A stretch of 38,650 nt of DNA from JBECKQ01 sp040235375 (GTDB lineage Bacteria > Planctomycetota > Phycisphaerae > UBA1845), in assembly GCA_040235375.1 (NCBI GenBank), contig JBECKQ010000215.1:1-38650 (forward strand), written 5' to 3'. How positions within the stretch are numbered: the stretch's first letter is position 1; the number at the start of each line of letters is the position of its first letter. Below the pieces are notes generated by a model. The model was not told the origin of the DNA. It did no database searches and worked only from the letters and a program-made list of their open reading frames with translations. Both the position numbers and the translations under genes were made by a program. This document shows, piece by piece, positions 24,301 to 31,841 of this stretch.

Positions 24301-26601
24301 ATGTTGCGCCACGTTCTATCGCTGGCTTTGCTGTCCGCTGTCGTCGGATTCGCGACGCCGGCCTCAGCGACGGAGGGGCTACAGGGGTCAGCGATTTCGC
24401 CGTTCATCAGCAACGTGCGACAGTTGACGTTTGAAGGACGCCGTGCCGGTGAAGGGTATTTTGGTCCCGACGGCAGGAAGCTGATCTTCCAGAGTGAAAG
24501 ATCGCCGGGCGATCCGTTCTTCCAGATCTATGTGATGGACCTTGATACGGGCGATACCCACCGCGTATCCCCCGGCGTTGGCAGAGCCACGTGCAGTTGG
24601 ATTCACCCCGATGGCAAGCACGTCATGTTCTCCTCCAGCCATCTTGATCCCCACGTCGACGCCGCGCAGAAGGCGGAATACGAGCGGCGAAACGAAGGCC
24701 GCCGCGGCAAGCGCTGGGATTACGACAAGTCCTACGACATCTTCGTCGCCGATCTCGACGGCAGCCACCTGCGCAACCTCACGGACACCATCGGATACGA
24801 CGCGGAAGGGAGCTTTTCGCCCGACGGGAGCCTGATCGCGTTCAATTCCAATCGACAGGCATACGACGGCTCGCTGCCACCCGCTGATCAAAAGCGGCTC
24901 GAGGAGCAGCCGGAGTACTTCTGCGAGATTTACCTGATGAACAGCGACGGTTCGAACGTCCGCCGGCTCACCGATCGGCCCGGCGACGACGGCGGGCCCT
25001 TCTTCAGTCCCGACGGCAGGCGCATCTGCTGGCGGGCATTCTCCGAGGACGGCGTGCATGCGGAAATCTGGACCATGAACATCGACGGGTCCGACAAGAA
25101 GCAGATCACGCATCTGGGGGCCATGTCCTGGGCGCCCTTCTATCACCCCTCGAACAAGTACCTCATCTTCGCCACCAGCCTTCACGGGTTCGACAATTTC
25201 GAGCTCTACATGGTTGACGTGAACGGCACAAAAGACCCCGTGCGTGTGACCGATGTGGAAGACGCAGACGTGCTGCCCGTGTTCTCGCCCGACGGCCGGC
25301 GGCTCGCCTGGACGAGCAATCGAACCGCCAACCACCAAGGCCAGTTATTCATCGGCGATTGGAACCACGATGCGGCGATGGAGCGGCTCGGCCTCGCCGG
25401 TTCTGCGGATGATCGAGCTGCAGATGCGACCGCGATGCTGAGCACGTCGGCGGAGATCAATGCCGACGACCTGCGACAACACGTTGCGCGTTTGAGGGAT
25501 TGCTTTCCGCCCGGCAGACAGACGGGCCGGCAGTGCCTTCGTTTCGTGACCGACTACGTCGCGAGTGTGTTCAACAGCCTGCCGATAGAGCCGGCCGGCG
25601 AAGACGCTTCACTGTTTCAGACATGCGAACTGCCCCTGATCGAAACGAGAGGCGGTCCGGAGAAGGCCAAGTGGGTGGGCTGTAACGTGCTCGCCCGACT
25701 TCGGTCCGACAACCCTGTGGACGACAGTGTGGTTGTCGTCGGGGCTCACGTCGGCTCGCTGAAGGAGGGCGGCGGGGCCGAGGACCACGTGTCCGGCGTG
25801 TCCGGCCTGCTCGAGATCGCCCAGTACCTCGCGCTCTCGGCGCAGGCGGGGGACTTCACACCCGCTCGGGATGTGATCTTCGCTGTCTTCGTCGGCGAGG
25901 AGCTCAGCCCCGGCTTTGTTGCGGGAGGGATGGGGGTCGGCGGCCCGCCCGCTGCGGCCAGGCCCCGTTTTGCGGCGTATATCGACCTCGGGTCCGTCGG
26001 CCGGCTGGACGGGCCGGTGCGGCTCACCGGCGTCGCCACCAGCCCCGTCTGGCGCCGCGAGATCGAGCGCCGGAACGTGCCGATCGGCCTCCCGATCGCG
26101 ATGGAGGACTTCGTTGATCCGAACACCGCCGCGGTCCACTTCTACGCCAGCGGCGTTCCTGTCCTGAGCTTATCTTGCGGCCAGGCTGCAGACACCGGCG
26201 AGCGGAGCCCGGAACTCCATTACGACGAAGCGGCACGCGTGGCTAGGCTGGCCGCCTTGATCACACGGGCGGTCGCGGTTCAAAAGGCTCCCCCGGAGTT
26301 CACGCCGATCCGCAAGCCCGAGCGACCGCGCGGCGGTCCGTATCTCGGGACGGTGCCCGACATGACTGCGGTGGGCATCCAGGGTGTTCGTCTGGCACAG
26401 GTAACCGCCGGTGCGCCGGCGGAGAAGGCGGGCCTCAAGGCGGGCGACGTCGTCGTGCAGTTGGGGCAGTTGCCCGTCGCCAACCTTCAGGACTACAGCA
26501 AGGCGCTCGACGAGCTGCGGCCGGGGCAGCAGGTACCGATCGTCGTTGAGCGCGCAGGCCAACGGTTTGAGTCTCAGATCACCGTGGGGGCACGCGAGTA
26601 A
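24301..26601 (+). CDS. Secreted PD40 propeller - M28 peptidase-like - PDZ fusion protein
   Basis: The 766-residue protein starts at ATG 24301 (AGGAG 9 nt upstream) with a signal peptide ending in TPASA. Residues about 38-350 form a PD40 propeller (FGPDGRKLIF, IHPDGKHVMF, FSPDGSLIAF, FSPDGRRICW, FSPDGRRLAW). Residues about 385-660 match the M28 aminopeptidase fold: GAHVGSLK (His483), AEDHVSGVSGLLE (Asp495), VGEELSPG (Glu533-Glu534) and YIDLGSVG (Asp562). The last zinc histidine, normally in a YH.P.D motif, is not clear; ELHYDEA (His640) is a candidate. A PDZ domain covers about 680-762. The order suggests an exported protein that binds peptides, possibly with weakened or lost peptidase activity. 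Confidence 0.8.
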   Translation: MLRHVLSLALLSAVVGFATPASATEGLQGSAISPFISNVRQLTFEGRRAGEGYFGPDGRKLIFQSERSPGDPFFQIYVMDLDTGDTHRVSPGVGRATCSWIHPDGKHVMFSSSHLDPHVDAAQKAEYERRNEGRRGKRWDYDKSYDIFVADLDGSHLRNLTDTIGYDAEGSFSPDGSLIAFNSNRQAYDGSLPPADQKRLEEQPEYFCEIYLMNSDGSNVRRLTDRPGDDGGPFFSPDGRRICWRAFSEDGVHAEIWTMNIDGSDKKQITHLGAMSWAPFYHPSNKYLIFATSLHGFDNFELYMVDVNGTKDPVRVTDVEDADVLPVFSPDGRRLAWTSNRTANHQGQLFIGDWNHDAAMERLGLAGSADDRAADATAMLSTSAEINADDLRQHVARLRDCFPPGRQTGRQCLRFVTDYVASVFNSLPIEPAGEDASLFQTCELPLIETRGGPEKAKWVGCNVLARLRSDNPVDDSVVVVGAHVGSLKEGGGAEDHVSGVSGLLEIAQYLALSAQAGDFTPARDVIFAVFVGEELSPGFVAGGMGVGGPPAAARPRFAAYIDLGSVGRLDGPVRLTGVATSPVWRREIERRNVPIGLPIAMEDFVDPNTAAVHFYASGVPVLSLSCGQAADTGERSPELHYDEAARVARLAALITRAVAVQKAPPEFTPIRKPERPRGGPYLGTVPDMTAVGIQGVRLAQVTAGAPAEKAGLKAGDVVVQLGQLPVANLQDYSKALDELRPGQQVPIVVERAGQRFESQITVGARE

Positions 26602-26652
26602 GACGAGACTCTCGCTAGCGCGCTCCGCGAACCCGGCTGCCACCAGACGAAA

Positions 26653-26684
26653 GCGGCGAGCCACCCGGCAGGGGCGCTCGCCGC
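26653..26684. terminator. Bidirectional hairpin between convergent genes
   Basis: A perfect 9-bp inverted repeat (GCGGCGAGC / GCTCGCCGC) with a 14-nt loop lies between the stops of the PD40-M28-PDZ gene and the ferritin gene. There is no clear T-run on either side. Confidence 0.5.
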
Positions 26685-26718
26685 GCGAGCTTCGATGCTG
26701 CAACGTGCCGTGTTGCGG

Positions 26719-27216
26719 TCAGTTGCGTGATTCGAGCAATTTGGCGACGCGCATCTCGACCTGGAGCAGGTGCTGATCGCCCGCCATCTTGACCAGTTGC
26801 AGCAATTCGGTCATCGAGGCCACCTCCTCCACCTGCTCGTCGATGAACCAGGTCAGGAAGCTGCGTGTCGCGTAGTCCTTGTGTTCTTCGGCCAGCGCCA
26901 CCATCGCGTGGATCTGGTTCGTGACGGCGATTTCCTGGTCCAGAGCGGTCTGCACGATCGTGGCCGGGGATGACAGGTCCCCCTTCGGCTCTCCGATCCC
27001 CTTCAGCTCGATCTTGGCCCCCACTTCGAGCAGGTAGTGGAGGATCTTCTTTCCGTGCTCGCGCTCCTCCTCCCCCTGCCGAAGGAACCACTGCGAGAGA
27101 ATCTTGAGGCCGAGTTCGTCGAACCGGCAGGCCATCGCCAGATAGTTGTGCGCGGCGTGGAACTCGTTGGCGATCTGTTCGTTCAGCTTCTTCAAAAGCG
27201 GTGCTGGAATCGGCAT
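26719..27216 (-). CDS. Non-haem bacterial ferritin
   Basis: Ferritin stores iron and detoxifies Fe(II) by oxidation at a diiron ferroxidase site. The 165-residue protein has all expected ligands: Glu18 and Tyr25 in NEFHAAHNY, Glu51 and His54 in EEREHG, Glu95 in DQEIAVT and Gln128 in DEQVEE. Each is offset by one from E. coli FtnA (17, 50, 53, 94, 127). No haem-ligand methionine of the bacterioferritin type is obvious. AAAGG precedes the ATG. It is a single-gene unit facing the EEP hydrolase gene across 237 bp. Confidence 0.93.
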   Translation of the reverse strand: MPIPAPLLKKLNEQIANEFHAAHNYLAMACRFDELGLKILSQWFLRQGEEEREHGKKILHYLLEVGAKIELKGIGEPKGDLSSPATIVQTALDQEIAVTNQIHAMVALAEEHKDYATRSFLTWFIDEQVEEVASMTELLQLVKMAGDQHLLQVEMRVAKLLESRN

Positions 27217-27410
27217 CGTACAACCTTTCTGCTTCTTCTGTGCGCCCCATCCACGATCGGAAAATGGCGGATTCTAGGCCCGACGATTCGCATCAGCCAC
27301 CAAGCCCGCGGCGTTTCTTCCGCCCACCTTCCGCTTGCGGTATGCCCCCCGATCGTGAACAATACTCGCCCGACTCATGCCGGCCTGCGACGCCGCGGCG
27401 GCCCTGTAAG

Positions 27411-27449
27411 GAGATAGTTTATCTCTGCCTCGTTTCTGTGCAATACAAT
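27411..27449 (+). promoter_or_regulatory. Dyad GAGATA-GTT-TATCTC and TACAAT upstream of the EEP gene
   Basis: An exact 6-bp dyad with a 3-bp centre (27411-27425) is followed 18 bp later by TACAAT (27444-27449), a good -10 match, only 4 bp before the first of three ATG codons. The dyad would overlap the -35 region and could be an operator. If the -10 is real, the transcript starts within the ATG triplet, so the mRNA would be leaderless. No experimental support is available. Confidence 0.3.
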
Positions 27450-27453
27450 TGCC

Positions 27454-28563
27454 ATGATGATGCTGGCGGCCGGCACGAATCAGACGGCCCCCGTCCGGTT
27501 CGCCACCTTCAACATCTGGGAGCTCACCGCGGTCAAGCTCAACGATGTCGATGCGTTCGGTCGGGGGGCCAATCGGCAACTGGCGAACGCCGCGGAGATC
27601 GTCCAGCGCGTCCGCCCGGACGTTCTGCTGGTCAACGAGATCGACTTCGACCCGGACAAACGCCAGAACGCCCGGCTCTTCAGCGAACGATACCTGGCGG
27701 TCTCGCAGCACGGCCAGCCCCCCTTGCGCTACCCGCACATTTTCTTCGAGCCGGTGAACACGGGTGTGCCGACGGGCAAGGATATGGACAATGACGGCCG
27801 CGTGGGCGGCGCTGGCGACGCCCAGGGCTTCGGGGCTTATCCCGGCCAATACGGAATGGCGCTCTACAGCCGGTTCCCCATCAACGCGGCCGACGCCCGG
27901 ACGTTCTGCGAGTTCCTGTGGAAGGACATGCCCGACAACCTCATGCCCGACGGAAAGAACGGCAAGCCCGACTGGTATACGCCCGACGAGGCGGAGATTT
28001 TGCGGCTGTCGAGTAAGAGCCATTGGGATATTCCGTTGCAGATTCACAACCGCCTGGTGCACGTCCTTTGTGCACACCCGACGCCCCCTGTTTTCGACGG
28101 CGATGAGGACCGCAACGGCCGGCGTAACAACGACGAAATCCGATTGTGGAGAGATTACATTGCCGGTGGAGATTCGGCGGCCTATATCGTCGATGACCAG
28201 GGCCGGCGTGGACCTCTGCCGCCGGACGCATCGTTCGTCGTTCTTGGTGACATGAATGCCGACCCCCTGCGGGGCGGCAGCACTTCGATGGCCCAACTCC
28301 TGAGGGTGGCTCGCGTTCATGACGTGGCGCCGACCAGCCGCGGCGCTGTCGCCAACGACGTCGCCGGTGCGCCGATGTATCCCGAGCGGCGCACAGCGGA
28401 CTTCGGCCGCGCGGACTATGTGCTGCCTTCCACCGATTTTCAAGTCATCGACGCCGGTGTTTTCTGGCCTTCCGAAGGCGATGTTCTCTGCCGGTTGGTC
28501 GCCGATCGAGGCTCTTCCAGCGATCATCATCTCGTCTGGGTAACGGCGAAATTCCCCGACTGA
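27454..28563 (+). CDS. Endonuclease/exonuclease/phosphatase (EEP) family hydrolase
   Basis: The 369-residue protein has the EEP metal-dependent phosphoesterase set: Asn20 (TFNIWE), Glu62 (VNEIDFD), His208 (CAHPTPP), Asp266 and Asn268 (LGDMNADP), Asp321 (ADYVLP) and the C-terminal pair Asp357-His358 (SSDHHLVW). Members cut nucleic acids, lipids or inositol phosphates; the substrate is not readable. Large insertions at about 100-130 and 150-190 are typical of secreted members, with a DMDNDGRVGGAGDAQG segment that looks like a calcium-type loop. No signal peptide is visible from ATG 27454, which is odd for this subgroup. Start may be any of the three tandem ATGs. Confidence 0.85.
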   Translation: MMMLAAGTNQTAPVRFATFNIWELTAVKLNDVDAFGRGANRQLANAAEIVQRVRPDVLLVNEIDFDPDKRQNARLFSERYLAVSQHGQPPLRYPHIFFEPVNTGVPTGKDMDNDGRVGGAGDAQGFGAYPGQYGMALYSRFPINAADARTFCEFLWKDMPDNLMPDGKNGKPDWYTPDEAEILRLSSKSHWDIPLQIHNRLVHVLCAHPTPPVFDGDEDRNGRRNNDEIRLWRDYIAGGDSAAYIVDDQGRRGPLPPDASFVVLGDMNADPLRGGSTSMAQLLRVARVHDVAPTSRGAVANDVAGAPMYPERRTADFGRADYVLPSTDFQVIDAGVFWPSEGDVLCRLVADRGSSSDHHLVWVTAKFPD

Positions 28564-28610
28564 GCCGGCGGTGACGTCCGGTCGCCTTTCAGCTCCTTTG
28601 CAATCTCTTT

Positions 28611-28698
28611 TGTCCCAAGGGGTTGCAGACAGTTAAACAGTTATTCACTTCGAATTTATCCGCCGCTTAATCGCTCTGAGCATAGTGTCCCAAGCGGT
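28611..28698 (+). repeat. Direct repeat TGTCCCAAGSGGT upstream of the PRC-barrel gene
   Basis: TGTCCCAAGGGGT at 28611-28623 and TGTCCCAAGCGGT at 28686-28698 match at 12 of 13 positions, 75 bp apart, in the only relatively AT-rich upstream region of the window. They could be paired regulator sites for the PRC-barrel gene at 28742. Chance similarity is not excluded. Confidence 0.35.
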
Positions 28699-28741
28699 GA
28701 GGTTTCCGAAGTCTGTTCGTGTAAATAAAGGAGAGAAGACA

Positions 28742-29647
28742 ATGCATTGGAGAAAAAGCGCTGTAGCAGTAGCTGTGATCGTCGCGTTTTGTTTCCCCGT
28801 GGCCTTCGCGTTCGCCCAGACGCAGGAACGGGGAGGAATGCATGGCCAAGGGCAGCAGGGACACCAGGTTGAGCATCAACGCACCGGTTCTATGACCGGC
28901 GAAATGAAGATCGACAAGGCGAGCGATCTGATGAACCGGACGGTGAAGAACCCGGAAGGCCAGGACCTCGGCAAGATCGAGAACCTGGCGATTGACCCGG
29001 ACAACGGCCGTATCGCGTATGCCGTTTTGTCGTTCGGCGGCTTCCTCGGCATGGGCAACAAGCTGTTCGCGATTCCCTGGCAATCCTTGCAGTTGCAGGG
29101 AGAAAACAAGTACGTGCTCAACGTCGAAAAGAGCAAGCTGAAAAACGCGCCGGGGTTTGAGAAGGACAACTGGCCCGACATGGCCAACCCGCGGTTCGGC
29201 ACCGAAGTCTACGGACACTACGGCGAAACACCATACTGGGAGAAACAGAGCCGCACCGGCACGCGTGAACAGCGACCGACGCGCATCTGCAAGGCCTCCC
29301 AGATCATCGGCGAAGAAGTCAAGAACGCGTCGGGCCAGGACCTTGGCAAGGTCGAGAATCTCGCCGTGGACGTCACCGACGGTCGGGTCGCCTACGCCGT
29401 GGTGTCCTCCGGCGGCTTCCTCGACATCGGCGACAAGGAGTTCGCCGTTCCGTGGAAAGCCCTGAACGTCCAGCGGAACAACGAGATCACGCTCGACGTC
29501 AGCAAGGAGAAGCTGAAAGACTCTCCGCAGTTCGAGAAGAACGAGTGGTCGCAGATGACCAGCAAACAGTTCCTCGACAAGACCTATTCTTACTACAACG
29601 TGCAACCCTACTGGGAGAGCGGGACGAAAGGGACTGAGAAGCCCTGA
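28742..29647 (+). CDS. Exported protein with two PRC-barrel domains
   Basis: The 301-residue protein starts at ATG 28742 after AAAGGAG and has a signal peptide ending in AFAFA. A Gly/Gln/His-rich spacer follows. Two homologous PRC-barrel units lie at about 57-167 and 183-292. Both contain GQDLGK-ENLA, an AYAV-GGFL segment, FA-PW and a C-terminal FEK--W motif followed by Y-----PYWE. PRC-barrels are small beta domains found in photosynthetic reaction centre H subunits and RimM, and in many stress-related bacterial proteins. The DUF1328 gene downstream is typical company for general-stress or envelope-stress proteins. A terminator-like hairpin follows the stop. Confidence 0.85.
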   Translation: MHWRKSAVAVAVIVAFCFPVAFAFAQTQERGGMHGQGQQGHQVEHQRTGSMTGEMKIDKASDLMNRTVKNPEGQDLGKIENLAIDPDNGRIAYAVLSFGGFLGMGNKLFAIPWQSLQLQGENKYVLNVEKSKLKNAPGFEKDNWPDMANPRFGTEVYGHYGETPYWEKQSRTGTREQRPTRICKASQIIGEEVKNASGQDLGKVENLAVDVTDGRVAYAVVSSGGFLDIGDKEFAVPWKALNVQRNNEITLDVSKEKLKDSPQFEKNEWSQMTSKQFLDKTYSYYNVQPYWESGTKGTEKP

Positions 29648-29671
29648 CATCCAACACCGGCAATGCGCCGG

Positions 29672-29703
29672 GCGGAGCAACGCCAACGTGCGGACTGCTC
29701 CGC
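29672..29703 (+). terminator. Probable terminator after the PRC-barrel gene
   Basis: Perfect 8-bp stem GCGGAGCA / TGCTCCGC with a 16-nt loop followed by TTTGAG. It lies 24 bp after the stop codon. Confidence 0.45.
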
Positions 29704-29726
29704 TTTGAGAGAGGGAGCCAACGTGC

Positions 29727-29759
29727 GAGCGGCTGCCGGGGAGGCCTCGGCAGCCGCTC
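29727..29759 (+). terminator. Long perfect hairpin upstream of the DUF1328 gene
   Basis: A perfect 12-bp stem GAGCGGCTGCCG / CGGCAGCCGCTC with a 9-nt loop ends 34 bp before the DUF1328 ATG. No T-run follows. It may be a second terminator or a 5' leader structure. Confidence 0.45.
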
Positions 29760-29793
29760 AGTTCATAAAGAGACATCGACGGAAAGAGGCATC

Positions 29794-29973
29794 ATGGGTC
29801 TCCTTGCCTGGGCATTCGTTTTTCTGATTGTCGCGGCCATCGCCGCACTTTTCGGTTTTACCGGCGTTGCCTCCGGCGCAGTCACCATCGCGCGCATCCT
29901 CTTTGCCCTGTTCCTGCTGGGCTTCCTGGTGCTGATTCTGCTCGCGATCTTCGGAGTGGGGGCAGTGACTTGA
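29794..29973 (+). CDS. DUF1328 small membrane protein
   Basis: The 59-residue product starts MGLLAWAFVFLIVAAIAALF and continues with GFTGVASGAVTIARILFALF, closely matching the two-helix DUF1328 (YtjA) family. Two membrane segments, about 4-22 and 32-55, are separated by the conserved GVASGA turn. GAAAGAGG precedes the ATG. Function in the family is unknown, though members are often linked to stress genes. It follows the PRC-barrel gene and ends 7 bp before the end of the convergent kinase fusion gene. Confidence 0.88.
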   Translation: MGLLAWAFVFLIVAAIAALFGFTGVASGAVTIARILFALFLLGFLVLILLAIFGVGAVT

Positions 29974-29980
29974 TCGTTCG

Positions 29981-31603
29981 TCAGCCGGCGGCGGCCGTCG
30001 CCATTTCGGCACTTACCCGCGGCGCCGACAGTGCGTCGTCGGCGTGCAATTCAGGTCGCAGGTGAAGCCAGCCGAGCAGGTCTGCGCGTTGCAGGGGGTG
30101 ATTGCCCAATTGACCTGTCTCCACGGCCGCCGCGGCATTCCCGAGGTACGCCGCTTCCATCAGCGACGCGCCCCCGCCGAGCGCTAGACTGCTGACCGCC
30201 AGCAGGGCATCGCCGCACCCCAGGCGATCCACGCAGCGATCGACCAGTGACGGCAGATGCTCGCTCTGCAAACGCTGGGACCATTCGGCGGATGCCCGGT
30301 CCTGGCTCGCGCGATTGAAGGCGACCAGGCCGCCCTTGCCCAGCGTGCATACCAGGTGGCGGGCGGACGTGCGGTTCATGAGCTGCCATGCCACGGACGA
30401 GAGACCCTCGTCGAAATCGTGGAGATTGCTCCGGATTTCGCGCTCGGTCGGACACAGCAGATCGACGTTCTCGAAATTCAGCAGGCTGCCGCGGCTGCCG
30501 CTGACATCCGCCGCAATGACGGCGACATCTCGCCGCATGTCCGCGAGCACGTCGTCGAGAAGCGACGCCGTGACGGTGCCGTAACCGAAATCGCAGAAGA
30601 TCAGCACGTCGAGGTGCCGGCTCCAGTCCCGCAAGACTGACGCAGCCGTCCGCTCCGCAACGGAATCAAGCGGCACGACCTCGCCCCGCTCGACCTTCAG
30701 GATCTTGCTCTCCTCCACGAGGAAGCGCGTCTTTTCGACCAGGGCCGGCCTGGCTGGAACGGCGTGAAACCGCACGCCCTCTTCCGCGAGCAGGCGGCAC
30801 GCCGCCGTGGTGTCTTCGCCCATGCCGGCCGCACTGAGGAGGAGCGCTTGCCCGCCGAGTGACGCGACGTGACGCGCCACGATGGCGGCGCCGCCCAGGA
30901 ACGTCTGCTGGCCCAGTTGCGCCAGCGACATCATCGGCGATTCGCTGGCTACGTCGAGGGCGTCACAGAACACGTAGCGGTCGACGATGACGTCGCCGAC
31001 CACGCCGACCCTCAGCCCGGCGAACGAAGCGAGTATGTCGGAAAGCGACTCCGCGCTGATCCCGTGACGCCGGCACACGAGTCGCAGTCGCTCTGTTTCG
31101 AGCCGCGCGTCGCGCCCGAAGCTGGCGATCAGCTCGGAGGAGCTGAACACGATGTCACCGCTGGAGAAGATCACGCGCCCGCCGTGGCGTTCGACGGCGG
31201 CACGCTCGCGCAGGAAGCGCGGGTCGCGCGATGTCTCGTATTCGCGGCCCTTCACGTACACGTCCGGCCGCAGCGACTCGATGATCGACTCCGCCGTCGG
31301 CGTGGGATCGATGTAGACGAAATCCACGAAGGCCAGCGCCGCGAGACTCTCGGCACGCAGCTCCTGCGGAATGTAGGGCCGCTGGGCCCCCTTGTGGATG
31401 TCCGAATCCCCCGTGATCGTAACGACCAGAACGTCCGCCTGGCGGCTGGCGAATTCGAGATGGCGGACGTGCCCCGGATGGACGATGTCGAAGCAGCCGT
31501 GGCAGTGCGCCACGGTCCTGCCCTCGGCGCGAACGGCGGCCAGCTCCTCCAGCAGGGCGCCCAGACGCAGAATCTTCTTTTTGTGGTCGGGTTGCAGAGC
31601 CAT
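29981..31603 (-). CDS. Fusion of cytidylyltransferase-like and PfkB sugar kinase domains (HldE-like, swapped order)
   Basis: The 540-residue protein starts at ATG 31603, 4 nt after GGAG; the in-frame GTG at 31630 is less likely. Residues about 30-165 are a nucleotidyltransferase with HGCFDIVHPGH (HxGH at 42-45) and the later YVKGREY segment. Residues about 195-510 are a PfkB ribokinase-like domain with GDVIVDRY, a GG motif near 237 and the anion hole/base DRLGCGD (Asp465). In HldE of E. coli the kinase is N-terminal and the adenylyltransferase C-terminal; here they are reversed. It probably phosphorylates and activates a heptose or similar sugar for surface polysaccharide. The LPS-export permeases divergently upstream fit that idea. 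Confidence 0.8.
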   Translation of the reverse strand: MALQPDHKKKILRLGALLEELAAVRAEGRTVAHCHGCFDIVHPGHVRHLEFASRQADVLVVTITGDSDIHKGAQRPYIPQELRAESLAALAFVDFVYIDPTPTAESIIESLRPDVYVKGREYETSRDPRFLRERAAVERHGGRVIFSSGDIVFSSSELIASFGRDARLETERLRLVCRRHGISAESLSDILASFAGLRVGVVGDVIVDRYVFCDALDVASESPMMSLAQLGQQTFLGGAAIVARHVASLGGQALLLSAAGMGEDTTAACRLLAEEGVRFHAVPARPALVEKTRFLVEESKILKVERGEVVPLDSVAERTAASVLRDWSRHLDVLIFCDFGYGTVTASLLDDVLADMRRDVAVIAADVSGSRGSLLNFENVDLLCPTEREIRSNLHDFDEGLSSVAWQLMNRTSARHLVCTLGKGGLVAFNRASQDRASAEWSQRLQSEHLPSLVDRCVDRLGCGDALLAVSSLALGGGASLMEAAYLGNAAAAVETGQLGNHPLQRADLLGWLHLRPELHADDALSAPRVSAEMATAAAG

Positions 31604-31841
31604 GGCGCTCCGTCGCCTGCCGCGATGCACGCGACGGATGTGTATCGGCGGAGTTACGCCGTTCGGTGGAGTGAAAACCCCCCTCCCAGGCCCGTTGCGT
31701 TGCTTTTCGACGGCCAGAGCCTACCATGACGCCCGTTTGTCGCAGGTCTGCCACGCGGGTCGTCCCTGCCCGGCGGCGCGACCTTTACAGAATCCCAGGC
31801 CCGCGTCGCCGCTGCGCTGCAAACCGCCGGGGCAAGGCTCC

